Notes: a model not told the origin generated them from the letters alone. Shown: positions 43,557 through 54,417, counted from the stretch's first letter. The stretch is 64,000 nt of DNA from Septoria linicola (GCA_024114885.1 CP099427.1:310001-374000), one strand, 5' to 3'. Made by a program: numbers and translations.

Positions 43557-44063
43557 TCACACCACGAATCGAAAGTTCTGCATCTGGATCAACCAAGACC
43601 TGACCTTTCCAGCCTCCTTGTTCGGCACAAGCACAAACTCCTCGCTGAAGCCTCTGATTTCTCCTTCCTTCCTTTCATTCAGCCTGACATGTCCGCTGAC
43701 TTGGACGCCGATGCTCACGTTCCTCTCCAGCTCTCGCTTCCGTCCGTTCTTAGCTACCTCAGGATCCAAGCTGGGGTTGATGATTTGGCTGTTCAAGCTC
43801 TGCACTTCGTAGAAGGTGTAGGGCATCTCAGCGTACTTCTTTTGGAAGAGCTGTGGGTCGTTGCACACATCGCCGTTGTAGTTGATAATTGGCAAGTTGC
43901 GGGATGGCGTAGCGCCGGCTACTGGTGGGATGTAGAAGGTGTCGATGGTATTGCGAGCACTCTCTGTGGACAGGGCAGTGTAGTAGCTGTCGATGAAGGT
44001 CTCCGCCGTCTCAGTTGCGACCTTGGTGAGGTCTGTCTGCGAAAGGGTCGTCATGGTAGGCAA
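43557..44063 (-). CDS. NTF2-like protein, probable mRNA export factor Mtr2 (168 aa)
   Basis: This is a single exon from ATG 44063 (MPTMTTLSQTDL; an in-frame ATG at 44054 is also possible). The fold pattern is NTF2-like: an N-terminal helix AETFIDSYYTALST, then IDTFYIPP, PIINYNGDVCNDPQLFQKKY, PYTFYEVQSLNSQIINP, a strand pair SIGVQVSGHVRL and a closing strand WLIQMQNFRFVV. Fungal Mtr2 pairs with Mex67 as the nuclear mRNA export receptor and has this size and layout. NTF2 itself is shorter. The gene is divergent from the eL38 gene with 276 bp between start codons. Confidence 0.78.
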   Translation of the reverse strand: MPTMTTLSQTDLTKVATETAETFIDSYYTALSTESARNTIDTFYIPPVAGATPSRNLPIINYNGDVCNDPQLFQKKYAEMPYTFYEVQSLNSQIINPSLDPEVAKNGRKRELERNVSIGVQVSGHVRLNERKEGEIRGFSEEFVLVPNKEAGKVRSWLIQMQNFRFVV

Positions 44064-44339
44064 TGGAGTTGTGATTTGCGATTATCTTCCTGGGTATGTC
44101 GCGTTGTGGGCATCGACCAGAGGTAAGGACAGACTAGGTGAAAGCTGCCGCTTTTGCATGTGATCGCTCTGTGAGAATGAAGTGAAGCAAAGTGAAAGTG
44201 CCAAGATTTCAGCTCCGAGAAAAGTCCTGACTCGGACCCGCACTCTGATTTTGGCTGCGACAATCTGTTTTGGCATTGGCAGCGACATCGAGACAGCACA
44301 TTTCCCTCTACCTCACATATCGCCCACCGAACCGCCAAA

Positions 44340-44798
44340 ATGCCTCGCGAAGTCACCGACATCAAGAGCTTCATTGAGATCTGCCGCCGAAAGGATGCTT
44401 CTTGTACGTTCGAGTCCGATATTCGAGAACTTTGCGGTGGAAACACGAAGACATGAGAGGGCGGGTACGACGAGATATGGACAACGTGCTGACGGATATT
44501 CTGCAGCTGCACGGATAAAGAAGAACCGCAGCGCCGGCATCAACCAGACCAAGTTCAAGGTCCGCTGCCAGAAGCACCTCTACACCTTGGTCCTCAAGGA
44601 CAACGACAAGGCCGAGAAGCTGAAGCAGTCGCTTCCTCCGGGTAAGTCACGATCATGCTGAGAGACGCCACGCGACGCGATGCGCATATCTCGAGGAAAG
44701 CATGTGGACAAAGTGCTGACTCGGCATGAACAGGACTCACCATCTCCGAGACCCCAAAGAAGAACGCCCGTGGCAAGCGTGTCGCCCAGTCTTCGTAG
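44340..44798 (+). CDS. RPL38: 60S ribosomal protein eL38 (87 aa, 3 exons)
   Basis: The exons are 44340-44403, 44507-44641 and 44734-44798. Introns of 103 and 92 nt have donors GTACGT and GTAAGT, acceptors CAG and CAG, both in phase 1. The product starts MPREVTDIKSFIEICRRKDA, then SSARIKKN, KFKVRCQKHLYTLVLKD and DKAEKLKQSLPP, which is the complete conserved eL38 core. The C-terminus GLTISETPKKNARGKRVAQS is longer and more basic than in yeast or animals, where the protein ends soon after the Leu-Pro-Pro block (about 70-80 aa). The long first intron relative to the tiny first exon is usual for ribosomal protein genes of filamentous fungi. Confidence 0.96.
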
Positions 44799-46156
44799 AT
44801 TGTTTCATGCATGAGCGGGAATGAAGGAGGCATTTGGCGTTTGACGGACCACGGCGGCATGAAATGAAGAGGCACTCCGGCACGAGAATTCGAGAGAGAA
44901 GATCGAAGCCGCGCTGGCCACAAGAGCTAGCAGAAATGAAGTAGCCCAACGTGAAATGGCAATTGCGACTTGATCCTGCAAAAAGTTCATCCATTTGGTC
45001 GCGAAAACCCAGCCGGAGGGATCGCTATTGATGAGGAGATGAGAAGGTGCAACTGTGGATGGCCTACAAGTGCTTCGGCTTCAACGAAATGCCGACCGCA
45101 CCTTACAACCCATCCAAAATCAAGCCAATGCTGGAGACATCTGACACTGCGCTTTCGTCCGCACAAGCCGTAGTGATTGAATTATCTCTGATATGCTCAC
45201 ACAATACTCACAGATTCGTGCTGTGCAAGATTCGACCCTTCTTCACCACAACTCTAAACCTATCCACTGACGATCGGGTAGCGAGGCCACCGCTTATACT
45301 GCAAGGTGCACGAAGACTTCACCCTCGTTTCGGAGATCAAGACCAAGATGGCCCCTTGTATCTCGAGTGCTGTCAAACTACGCTAAGCGTTCACGCGTCC
45401 ATCTGCCTCCAATCGATCCTGATCGCCAAGGACGTCCGTCCTTCCGACCGCGCCAACTTCCTTACCAGCAGGCGATACTGATCGCTACTCGCTCTGGTGA
45501 TGCAGGCGACATCGGAAACAGTGAAAGGGGATACCAGAGCCCTGGAAGCTGAACCAGCGGGGCAGTCCTTGGGGTGCAGAACTCGTCGCTGTCTCAGTAT
45601 TTATTGCTATCCGCTACGGTAGTGGCGTTGAAGTCCAGGGATGGTGTGTCTTGCGAGAGGAAGAGAGCTAAGCTCGGTCTGGCTCTGGAAGGGCCGACAA
45701 TCCAACGACGGGAGCTGGAGCTTCAGAAACAGCGCATGGAGTTCAACGATGAGGCAGCTCGCTCTTCTGAAGGAGAAGTAGTTGGAATGTCGACATTAAG
45801 CTAAGAATAATATCAATTGTACTTCCTCGTGCCTGCCTCGTGTGCCTGCTCACTGTAGCAATGTGTTCCTGGACTCGATAGTAGTTGCTGCAGTGGGGTA
45901 TTGCGACGATCGTGTCGTCTCGTCTTGTTGTTGTGCCAGCGAAAGTGGCATGGAGACGGAAAGGAGAAATCGTAGAGAGTGGCTGAGGGAAAGCACTAGC
46001 CACACCTTCCGTCACCGTGCATCGCGACTTCCTCGTGTTTGGACATGCACAACTTATTCGCTAGGCACTACTTATAACACAACCTGGTGAGCATTGCTGG
46101 ACTGCTGAGCTCTTGCAGCTCGAGTATCTCCGGTGGCTATCATGAAACTGTAGGTC
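44799..46156. other. intergenic, nothing firmly recognised
   Basis: Frames at 45047-45481, 45367-45552 and 45574-45804 are open but have no recognisable domain. The last ends in a helical charged run (RRELELQKQRMEFNDEAARS) and starts with a hydrophobic stretch, so a degraded small gene is possible. I found no consistent splice model. Confidence 0.35.
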
Positions 46157-49100
46157 ATGCCTGTATGTGATCAGAAATACGAAGTAAACATGCTAAAGGA
46201 GGCCTACAGCACCACGCGCAATGTCCGGCGCGATGCCCTCGAGCGACTAGCGAAGCTTTCGGCTGAGAGCACCAATGTGCAGAATGATAGCCAGGATATG
46301 GCACGATTGTGTGCGCTGGGGAGACCAGGTGGTGCAGTGCAACAGAACGGCGGTCTCAGCAACGGCAAAGCATCGCACGTCTCCTCGATCCCTATGAGCG
46401 TCAAGGAGCTGGAGGTTCTGGTCGCATTGTGTAGAGCAGCACCTCTGGTGCAAACTACCAAAGATGCCGAAGCACTGTTGGGACAGCTTGCACCATATGT
46501 GGCAGAGGCGCATAGACAGGCGTTTGGAGCATCTCCTCTGCACCAGCAGTTGCCGCCGTGGGAGACCATATCGTACGACCTTACCACTGCTGTGTTGTCA
46601 CTAGGCCTCAACCATCCTTCACTACGTTCCGCAGCGTGGACTACAATCAGCGAGGCTGTCGACGAGATCACGACCAGTGCAGAGAACACTGCCTGGCTCA
46701 AGCCATTGCCGGAGGGAGAAACCGAGTACGAAATCACAGACGACACATTGAAGGTGGTGAGAATCAGTGTTGGACTGCTGGGCTTTCTCAACGGAATCGC
46801 CAAGTATGTGCAAGTGTGGAGTCCCGACCAACGCATGAGTCTGCTGCCACAGCTCAGGAGGATCTTGTCGGAAAAGTTCATGGTATCATTGGAGGGCGCG
46901 CTCTCGGCCATCCGCAACTCGTTCACTAAGAGTCGAACTGTCAACCAGTGGAAGCGGTGGGACAATCAATACGCATCTCAAGGCCGGCCTCTTGGCGCAA
47001 TGCTTCTTCAACAAGCTTTCATGCGCGTTGTCGAGGAGAGCACTCTGGCACTGCTGCCTGTACCCGAGCCTCTGACCTCCACAGCACTTTTGGACACGCT
47101 TCTGCAACACGATCCACGCAGATATCAGAATCGAATCGAGTCTGCGAACGGCCTTGTGGACAGTCTTACAGAGCTGGTAACGAATGAGATCAAATTTCTG
47201 GACGATGAGGCAGATTATCTCAAGCTTGGCTCAGTGTGGCAACAGAAACTCGCGCGTGAGGTGAAAGCAAGTGCGCTGCAGAGCTTCCTGTGTTGCTGCG
47301 TCCTCAACGGCGGCACTCCGAACGACGACGTGCTGCTGGACTGGCTGAGCGCAATTACTGCCGATCCCGATCAGATGGTCGACGAAGACCTGGCCAAGAC
47401 AGTGCTCAAGTCGATGGCTGTGCTAGCCAGCATATCAGAGACTGTTGTGACTACGCTGACTCGATCATTGCCCAGCCTCATCGTCAACGGCAAGATGACT
47501 CCTGCTACTTCTGTTGTTGCTTGCGAGTGCCTGGCGCGTGTCCTGAAGCCGCTTTCGCAAGATGTGGTGATCAGCACTCTCTACAGTTTGGGCAATGTCC
47601 TTAGTGTGGACTCTGACGGACAAGCTAACAACAAGTCTACGATCTTTGACAGCAGCTTCAGCATATCTCAGAATGGCTTCCCAACCCACCAAGGCATTAG
47701 TAGCTCGATATCGCTCGTTCTCAGCGACGAAGAGGACACAGCCACCGCGTACAGTACTGTGGTGCAAGCGATTGTTGCGATCGCAGTGGCGCGAAGCGAA
47801 GCACAGTTGACTGCTCTGGTCTCTTCGATGTTATTGCAGAAGATCACGAAGATCAGCCCTGCTGTTGACGCCAGAATCATCATCGAGACGGCAGCGCTTG
47901 GCCTTTCTGGCGGCGTGACAGAGCTCAAGGGCCTCCTTCGCATTTATGCGCGCATCAATAGTGAAGCACTAGCGCAGAACAACAGCTTGATCAGTGCTGC
48001 CGTACTTGAAGCACGCAGCAGAATTGCCGTCCACGTTAAGAGAGACTCGCCATTTTTTGAGGTCTATGTGCTTCACTTGCTCGCTCAATGTGTCAGCAGT
48101 GGTGAGACGCCTGGTGACAAGACTGTGGATACAGTGCTTGCGCAAAAGACTATCGCTTGTCTGCTGAGGCCGCTAGCATTACTTGCATCTCAGGATAGCG
48201 AGGCTGCGCCCAAGTTTGAGGATGAGGAAGAAGTACTTGGGCTAGGACGCGATGCCTGGTTGAACATCGTCGTGCATGGCTACACTCTGAACTCACAGCT
48301 CGTTCAAGATCACATCGAGGACCTTCAGACCATGGCGCTATACAGTCTGCCGCTCGTCGACGAAGCTAGAGTCGATATGCCCGAGAGTGGCATTGATCTG
48401 GACCCAGTATTGCGCCGCGGCAAGAGCGACCATGCACACGATGCACAAAGGCACTCCTTGAAGGCAGTCTTACCCCAATGTGATTCCGATCTCAGAAGCA
48501 TAACCTACCAGGAGAGTGTCTTCCTCAGTGCTGCGCTTTTGATTTCTACTCTGCGAGCACGAGCGGGCGATTGCACAGCCACTTTACCATACTTCCTCGA
48601 AAGCAAGGTCAAGACGGGGCCGCTCAATAATTGCATGTTGGCAGTGTCAAGCCACAGTGTAGACGTCTATCTACAGCGCGCCTTGTCGACCAAGCGTCAA
48701 GACTTTGCGGCGCCACAAGTCGCTGTTCAACTCGCTGCGTTTTTGGAAGGTTGCTGCCACCGGATTGCCAAAGTGCAAGTCGCCGCAGTCACTGCTTGCG
48801 ATCGCATCATCAGTCAAGTGCCTTCGGCGTTGTGCCAGAAATCTTCTCTATTTGCCTTGCTCGAACTTCTTTCCTTGATGTGGAAAGCATGTCTTGATAC
48901 AGAGACCGACGAGTATTCGTTCAGGACGCGCTACACTTCGCACAAGGCCAATGTCTCTATTCAGCTCTCCGACGACGCTCAGTTCCGCCAAAGCACCCTG
49001 ACCAGTTTTCATCAGAAGTGCAGGAGTTGGGTGACGCGAGCCATTCGTGTGGCGCCTCTTGATGTGAAGGGTATCCTGCAGGCTTATTTGGAAGACTACG

Positions 49101-51985
49101 AGGATGGCGGCGCTTATGGCCACATTGCGCTTGGTCGATCGTTTGCTGTCGAGATGGGCGAGCTCATCCCAGCAAGCGATCAGCGGTTGACAAGTCTCGA
49201 CAGTCAGCGTACTGTGGGCATCAACACTGCATCCGACTTCATCGCGCAGTACACGACACGTCAGCAGTATCGACAACCAGATGGCAAACATGATCTCGAT
49301 GAGGAGTGGGCGCTTGTCGACTACAGCGGCAGATCACGTCTTGCATTGTTAGATGCCGAGAGTCCTGTTCACGACGAGGCCCAGGACCTCAGACAACTGT
49401 CCCAGCGTTTGCGCGGACACGCGCACGTTTCGTTTGAAGAGGTGGGCACAACTCTCCGCAATGCGGCTGGAGTCATCAGCAGGAGCAACTCCGACCGCGT
49501 TGCACTGATACAGGACCTTGTCGCCATCCCATTCAGCATTTTCACCAAGCAGTCTATCAGGCTTGGCATTTCGCTCTGGCTCGGGGTGATCAAGGAGAAT
49601 CCAAGCCTTGAGTCGAGAGTGCTAGTGGAAGTCGCCGCAGGCTGGGAGGCTTCCACAAGACTGAGGAAAGGTTTCTTCTCAAGGTCGCTACACCATCTGG
49701 ATCCGTTCTACATCAAAGAGGAGTTTGCCCCTTCCAGCTGGGAGCAGACGAAGAGGAGAGAGAAGATAACACAAGATCTCGTTGCGCCACATCTCGCTCT
49801 TACTCACTTCTTATCAAGCCATTTCAACGCTTCTCGGTTGACGTCGACCTCTGTTGAGCGTGTGTATGGACGCCTGATGCGCATCACCTTGGCTCAGATG
49901 AAGCAAAGTGTCAATCAACCGCTTGCGCGTGAAGTGCACTTTCACATCATTCTGCTGGCGCTCAACATCCTGCAGCACTGCACTAGCTTTGGCGCAACCA
50001 CACAGTGGCGACTGAAGGATGCCATTCTGTCCGCAGGTCTTGCTTGGTTCGCCAACCCACCGAAATGGTCCTTTGGCAGCAACAGACTCCAGGTCAAGGC
50101 AGAGCGAAAACTTCTGGGCGATGTCTCAAATCTGCTGAGCGCCCTCAGTGGTATAGGCGCGAGAGCAACCAAATCTCTGCCCACGTTACATCAAAAGGAG
50201 GCTCTGCTCCTGCAACTCATCAAGCACGAAGTCGGGAAGCTTACCGTGTGGATTGGTCCTCTCGGCCACGATAATTCGAGCACCGCAGCTCCTGGGCATG
50301 CAGAACTACAGACCCAAGAAAGCACGCTATCCGGTCTGCTAAGCACTGCATGGCGAGAGAATCCGCGCATTGCCGTGCAACTCGCTTCCCGATTCCCAAA
50401 TTCTCTCAAGATGAAGCAAGATATTCGTCAGTACATTCTTCGCGAGCCAGAGAAAGCTATCTGCGAGCCCGATGCCCTGTACATCCTTCTCGGCGCGGAA
50501 CTTCCTGCAGATGTCAAGACGCAGCTGAAGTACTTATTGTACTGGTCGCCTATCAACCCGATGGCTGCAGTGACCTACTTTATGCCGGCTTACAAGAACC
50601 ACCCTCTGGTCATTCAGTACGCCGTGCGGGCACTGGAGAGTCATTCAGTCGACGTCACATTCTTCTATGTGCCCCAGATCGTCCAAACACTGCGTTACGA
50701 TGAGCTGGGCTACGTTCAGCGCTACATCATCGAAGCTGGAGTATTCTCAGGATTGTTCGCACATCAGATCATCTGGAACCTCAAGGCCAATGCGTTCAAA
50801 GACGAAGATTCGGAAGTGCCAGATCCTGCAAAGCCAGTGTTCGATCGTGTCATGGACGCTTTGATTGACAGCTTCACCAGCGAGGACAAAGGCTTCTACG
50901 AGCGCGAGTTCGACTTCTTTGGCAAGGTCACCGGCATCTCAGGCACGCTCAAGCCGCTCATCAAACGCCCCAAGCCAGAGAAGAAGGCCAAAATTGAGGA
51001 AGAGCTGCGTAAGATTGAGGTCGAGGTCGGTGTCTACCTGCCTTCAAATCCTGATGGAGTCGTCATCGGCATCGATCGCAAATCTGGCAAGCCTTTGCAG
51101 TCCCATGCTAAAGCTCCATTCATGGCCACGTTCCGCATTCGCAAAGAAGAAGCCGATGCTGAGGCAGCCATGGCACTATCGGAGAAGAGGAAGCGCACGT
51201 ACGAGGTCTGGCAGTCTGCCATTTTCAAAGTCGGAGATGACTGTCGACAAGATGTCCTCGCTCTTCAACTCATCGCAGCTTTCCGCGGCATCTTCAACAA
51301 CGTTGGCCTAGACGTCTACGTCTTCCCATACCGCGTCACAGCCACTGCGCCTGGATGCGGTGTCATCGACGTCCTCCCCAACTCCATTTCCCGAGACATG
51401 CTCGGCCGTGAAGCTGTCAACGGACTGTATGAGTACTTCGTGTCCAAGTACGGCAGCGAAGACAGCATCAAGTTCCAACAAGCACGCAGCAACTTTATCA
51501 AATCTATGGCGGCCTACTCGATCATCAGCTATCTCCTGCAATTCAAAGACCGCCACAACGGCAACATCATGGTCGACGATGCCGGGCATATCCTCCACAT
51601 CGACTTTGGCTTCTGCTTTGACATCGCGCCCGGTGGCGTCAAATTCGAGCGCGCTCCTTTCAAGCTCACGCCCGAAATGGTCGCTGTCATGGGCGGAAAG
51701 GACTCCCAAGCATATCGCCAATTCGAAGAGTTGTGTGTCAAAGTGTTCTTGGCGAGTCGACAATATGTGGAGCAGCTGTCGCATATTGTGCTTACGATGC
51801 TGGACTCGGGTCTGCCGTGCTTTAAGCCGCAGACGATACAGCATTTCAAGGAGAGATTTGTCATGGAGAAGAGTGATCGGGAGGCGGCCGAGTTTGTAAG
51901 GAAGTTGGTGCATTGGAGTGAGAGGAGTCATTCGACTGCAGTCTATGATTACTTCCAGTTGTTGACGAATGGGATTCCGTACTAG
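46157..51985 (+). CDS. STT4: phosphatidylinositol 4-kinase Stt4 (type III alpha, 1942 aa)
   Basis: This is a single large exon. The start at 46157 is the first in-frame Met; 46190 (MLKEAYSTTRNVRRDALERL) is an alternative, and an upstream mini-exon cannot be excluded. The long N-terminal helical-repeat region is followed by the lipid-kinase unique/PIK helical domain (for example CEPDALYILLGAELPADVKT, LKYLLYWSPINPMAAVTYF) and the catalytic domain: DDCRQDVLALQLIAAFRGIF, YRVTATAPGCGVIDVLPNS, the catalytic loop FKDRHNGNIMVDD, the activation segment HIDFGFCFDIAPGGVKFERA, and the end LTNGIPY. Stt4 makes PI4P at the plasma membrane, feeding PI(4,5)P2 synthesis, cell-wall integrity signalling and actin organisation. 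Length matches the ascomycete family, and no disruption is seen. Confidence 0.96.
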   Translation: MPVCDQKYEVNMLKEAYSTTRNVRRDALERLAKLSAESTNVQNDSQDMARLCALGRPGGAVQQNGGLSNGKASHVSSIPMSVKELEVLVALCRAAPLVQTTKDAEALLGQLAPYVAEAHRQAFGASPLHQQLPPWETISYDLTTAVLSLGLNHPSLRSAAWTTISEAVDEITTSAENTAWLKPLPEGETEYEITDDTLKVVRISVGLLGFLNGIAKYVQVWSPDQRMSLLPQLRRILSEKFMVSLEGALSAIRNSFTKSRTVNQWKRWDNQYASQGRPLGAMLLQQAFMRVVEESTLALLPVPEPLTSTALLDTLLQHDPRRYQNRIESANGLVDSLTELVTNEIKFLDDEADYLKLGSVWQQKLAREVKASALQSFLCCCVLNGGTPNDDVLLDWLSAITADPDQMVDEDLAKTVLKSMAVLASISETVVTTLTRSLPSLIVNGKMTPATSVVACECLARVLKPLSQDVVISTLYSLGNVLSVDSDGQANNKSTIFDSSFSISQNGFPTHQGISSSISLVLSDEEDTATAYSTVVQAIVAIAVARSEAQLTALVSSMLLQKITKISPAVDARIIIETAALGLSGGVTELKGLLRIYARINSEALAQNNSLISAAVLEARSRIAVHVKRDSPFFEVYVLHLLAQCVSSGETPGDKTVDTVLAQKTIACLLRPLALLASQDSEAAPKFEDEEEVLGLGRDAWLNIVVHGYTLNSQLVQDHIEDLQTMALYSLPLVDEARVDMPESGIDLDPVLRRGKSDHAHDAQRHSLKAVLPQCDSDLRSITYQESVFLSAALLISTLRARAGDCTATLPYFLESKVKTGPLNNCMLAVSSHSVDVYLQRALSTKRQDFAAPQVAVQLAAFLEGCCHRIAKVQVAAVTACDRIISQVPSALCQKSSLFALLELLSLMWKACLDTETDEYSFRTRYTSHKANVSIQLSDDAQFRQSTLTSFHQKCRSWVTRAIRVAPLDVKGILQAYLEDYEDGGAYGHIALGRSFAVEMGELIPASDQRLTSLDSQRTVGINTASDFIAQYTTRQQYRQPDGKHDLDEEWALVDYSGRSRLALLDAESPVHDEAQDLRQLSQRLRGHAHVSFEEVGTTLRNAAGVISRSNSDRVALIQDLVAIPFSIFTKQSIRLGISLWLGVIKENPSLESRVLVEVAAGWEASTRLRKGFFSRSLHHLDPFYIKEEFAPSSWEQTKRREKITQDLVAPHLALTHFLSSHFNASRLTSTSVERVYGRLMRITLAQMKQSVNQPLAREVHFHIILLALNILQHCTSFGATTQWRLKDAILSAGLAWFANPPKWSFGSNRLQVKAERKLLGDVSNLLSALSGIGARATKSLPTLHQKEALLLQLIKHEVGKLTVWIGPLGHDNSSTAAPGHAELQTQESTLSGLLSTAWRENPRIAVQLASRFPNSLKMKQDIRQYILREPEKAICEPDALYILLGAELPADVKTQLKYLLYWSPINPMAAVTYFMPAYKNHPLVIQYAVRALESHSVDVTFFYVPQIVQTLRYDELGYVQRYIIEAGVFSGLFAHQIIWNLKANAFKDEDSEVPDPAKPVFDRVMDALIDSFTSEDKGFYEREFDFFGKVTGISGTLKPLIKRPKPEKKAKIEEELRKIEVEVGVYLPSNPDGVVIGIDRKSGKPLQSHAKAPFMATFRIRKEEADAEAAMALSEKRKRTYEVWQSAIFKVGDDCRQDVLALQLIAAFRGIFNNVGLDVYVFPYRVTATAPGCGVIDVLPNSISRDMLGREAVNGLYEYFVSKYGSEDSIKFQQARSNFIKSMAAYSIISYLLQFKDRHNGNIMVDDAGHILHIDFGFCFDIAPGGVKFERAPFKLTPEMVAVMGGKDSQAYRQFEELCVKVFLASRQYVEQLSHIVLTMLDSGLPCFKPQTIQHFKERFVMEKSDREAAEFVRKLVHWSERSHSTAVYDYFQLLTNGIPY

Positions 51986-52590
51986 ATAGGACGAGACGAT
52001 GGCACAGTGAGTGTGCTATCGACGAGATATCATTGACACGCAGGCTAGGTCGAAGAACGAACGGGTGACAGCACATTGTCCTCAAATTACGTCTCATGTA
52101 CGTACGGAGCTGTCTCACACCGGCGACCAGATTTCACATTATCTAGACTTGCGTCGACCGTCTGAGCTACCATCTCGTAAGTGGGAGATGGCTGTGGTAA
52201 CGAAGATACGTTGGGAATAACTCATCAACAATACTTGGCTGCCACCTATTCCTGGACGTAGCCTAACTTAGTATATCAGTCCCGAGTGAATTCGAGTTAA
52301 CTAATGGACAACTGGTATGCTCAGACCCAGTGACTAGCGGCTGTACCCTCTGGCGTCGAGTCCGCTGAAGTCACATACCTTGACTCGGTCTTATGTGCCG
52401 GGATATACCCAGGCTATACCAACATGCCAAGGCATTTGTTTGCTGAGTCAGATGGGAGCGATGGTCTTTTCCATGATGAGGTTGTTTTGTACAAGGGTAT
52501 CTAGATGCGATACGATCCTGGTGAAGGGCCTGCTTGATGATACAGTTGTTGTTGTACAGATGAAGTGACTGTCGTTCTGGTGAGTCAGGT
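51986..52590. other. intergenic, convergent gene ends, nothing recognised
   Basis: This lies between the stops of STT4 (plus) and RRP9 (minus). Short frames on both strands have no domain. It presumably holds both 3' UTRs. Confidence 0.45.
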
Positions 52591-54417
52591 CTAGTCGAAC
52601 CCACCAAAGTCATCCTGCTTGTCATCTGCTCCAGCTTCAGCAGAGTCGCTGGACTCTTCGCTGTTGAGTACCTTTCGTGGTATCTCGAACAGCACAGAGT
52701 AGTTCTTGCCCTCATCCATGACTTTCCAGCTTCCCAGCCTGTGCTCTTTACCGACAGCTGCCACCACTATCACCCCATCCTTCGCTCGCTCGCCTCGATC
52801 GACAATAGCAAGATCGTTAACAACACCCGACACCACTCCATGCTTTTCCGTGCCATCTGACAAAGCCTGCAGAGCACTGTTCGATAGTGCAGCTGAGCTT
52901 AGACCATATTCGTCCAGTAGATCATCGACCGAGCTCTCAACACATCCCAGTCTCCCTAATGCTTCTATCCTGCGCTTGTCGTTGCTCAGCTTCCATACTC
53001 GTACATAGCCATCCCAGGACCCGGACACAAATATGTCGGAGAAAGGTATTGCTCGCAGTGCAGTAATCCATCGTGGTTGCGGCTTCGTCCTCGCTTCTTC
53101 TGATGGCACTTCCTCTGCACTCGATTGTGTCAATGGTAGAGGTGGGTCCATGCCATGCGCGGTAGGATACACATGCACCGGCTTCTTCTTGTGCACATTC
53201 CAGAGAGCCAGAGATCCATTGTCGGAGCCGGTCACAAACGTCTCATCGTCGAGGCATGCAACGCGATCCATCGAGCCCTCGTGCGGTGGATCATAGTCCT
53301 CGCTCACGTCTATCCCGCTGTCGTTGTCCTGAGACTTGTGTTTTGACTGCTTCGGTGCTCCACCACCTCGGAAAACCAGCTGACTTTCTTCCACGACTTT
53401 CCACAATCTCGCCGTCTTGTCTCTCCCTCCCACAGTTACGCACTTCTCCTGTGCAAGAGCTGACACATCTGCGACTTGATCTTGGTGGCCAAATAGCGTC
53501 TCAATATACGTCAACTCGTCCAGACTCCAGATCTTCACTGTCCGATCTCGACTCGCGCTGAACAGCTGATTCGTGCCTCTTCGAAACGACAGACTGTCTA
53601 TCGAGTCTCGGTGTGAGTTTTGGTAGTAGAATGCCTTGAGTGGTTTCACAGTGGCAGCATCCCAGATGATGAGCTGCTTGTCCAGACCGCCGGTAGCCAC
53701 AAACTTGCCATCCTGACTCGCCGCGACACATCGGATCGCTTTGGTATGCTGCTCGGAGGTCCTCTCCTTCTTCTTCTTCTTGCCAAACTTGTGACTGACG
53801 GCAACCAGCGTCGGTTTCCTGCTCTTTCCTCCTCCACGACTGGCCACTGGCAATTGCCATTTGGCCAAGACGCAGTCGTTTCCCACCGTGTACGCCACAT
53901 TGTCCTTTTCACAAATCGCCACGCCCGTGACGCTTTTCTGGTGATGTCGGAACTGCGTCCTCTGTGCGCGACTCCAGTCCAAGTCGTCTCCAATCCAGCG
54001 GTAGATGCGGCCCTTTGTCTCTGCCGTGTCCTCCTTCAGCCTTTCTCCCATGCGCCGTGCCAAGTTCTCTTTGTCGACATCGGCAGCATCGAATCCAGCT
54101 TCATCGAGCATTTCCTTCTGCGTGTTGGCCAGATACTGTTCCGCGAGCCGGATTCGTTTCGACGTCACATCCTCGTCCTCGTCCTCCTCATCATCATCGC
54201 TTTCCTCGCTGTCGGTGTGAATGTCCAGTGCTCGATTGCGGGCAGTGGCATGTTCGTCCTCGTCCTCATCGTCGCTGCCAGAAATCGATTCGTCGCGCAC
54301 TTTTCGCGCTTTCGCTTTCGCTTTGGCGGCAGGCGCGTTCGTCTTCCGGGCAGGTGCAGAGTCCTGTGGTCGCTTCCGCTTTCGCTGAGAAGCTGGAACC
54401 GTGAAAAAGGACGACAT
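52591..54417 (-). CDS. RRP9: U3 snoRNP-associated WD40 protein Rrp9/U3-55K (608 aa)
   Basis: This is a single exon from ATG 54417 (MSSFFTVPASQRKRKRPQDS). The Lys-rich N-terminus carries a nuclear-localisation-like stretch and long acidic tracts (DEDEDEHA, EESDDDEEDEDED). A short conserved helix region, SKRIRLAEQYLANTQKEM, precedes the propeller. WD repeats follow, with typical blades: HHQKSVTGVAICEKDNVAYT, HTKAIRCVAASQDGKFVATGG, HRDSIDSLSFRRGTNQLFSAS with RDRTVKIWSLDEL, HQDQVADVSALAQEKCVTVGG, DDETFVTGSDNGSLALWNVH and FVSGSWDGYVRVWKLSND. Rrp9 binds the U3 box B/C and is needed for early 18S rRNA processing in the nucleolus. The second half contains a low-complexity insert. The gene appears intact. 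Confidence 0.93.
   Translation of the reverse strand: MSSFFTVPASQRKRKRPQDSAPARKTNAPAAKAKAKARKVRDESISGSDDEDEDEHATARNRALDIHTDSEESDDDEEDEDEDVTSKRIRLAEQYLANTQKEMLDEAGFDAADVDKENLARRMGERLKEDTAETKGRIYRWIGDDLDWSRAQRTQFRHHQKSVTGVAICEKDNVAYTVGNDCVLAKWQLPVASRGGGKSRKPTLVAVSHKFGKKKKKERTSEQHTKAIRCVAASQDGKFVATGGLDKQLIIWDAATVKPLKAFYYQNSHRDSIDSLSFRRGTNQLFSASRDRTVKIWSLDELTYIETLFGHQDQVADVSALAQEKCVTVGGRDKTARLWKVVEESQLVFRGGGAPKQSKHKSQDNDSGIDVSEDYDPPHEGSMDRVACLDDETFVTGSDNGSLALWNVHKKKPVHVYPTAHGMDPPLPLTQSSAEEVPSEEARTKPQPRWITALRAIPFSDIFVSGSWDGYVRVWKLSNDKRRIEALGRLGCVESSVDDLLDEYGLSSAALSNSALQALSDGTEKHGVVSGVVNDLAIVDRGERAKDGVIVVAAVGKEHRLGSWKVMDEGKNYSVLFEIPRKVLNSEESSDSAEAGADDKQDDFGGFD

Noticed and set aside
43395..44126. 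243-codon plus-strand frame
   Set aside because: It is antisense to the Mtr2/NTF2-like gene, whose protein pattern is clear.
45047..45804. Possible small genes between eL38 and STT4
   Set aside because: Frames are open but I recognise no family and could not build a consistent exon model.
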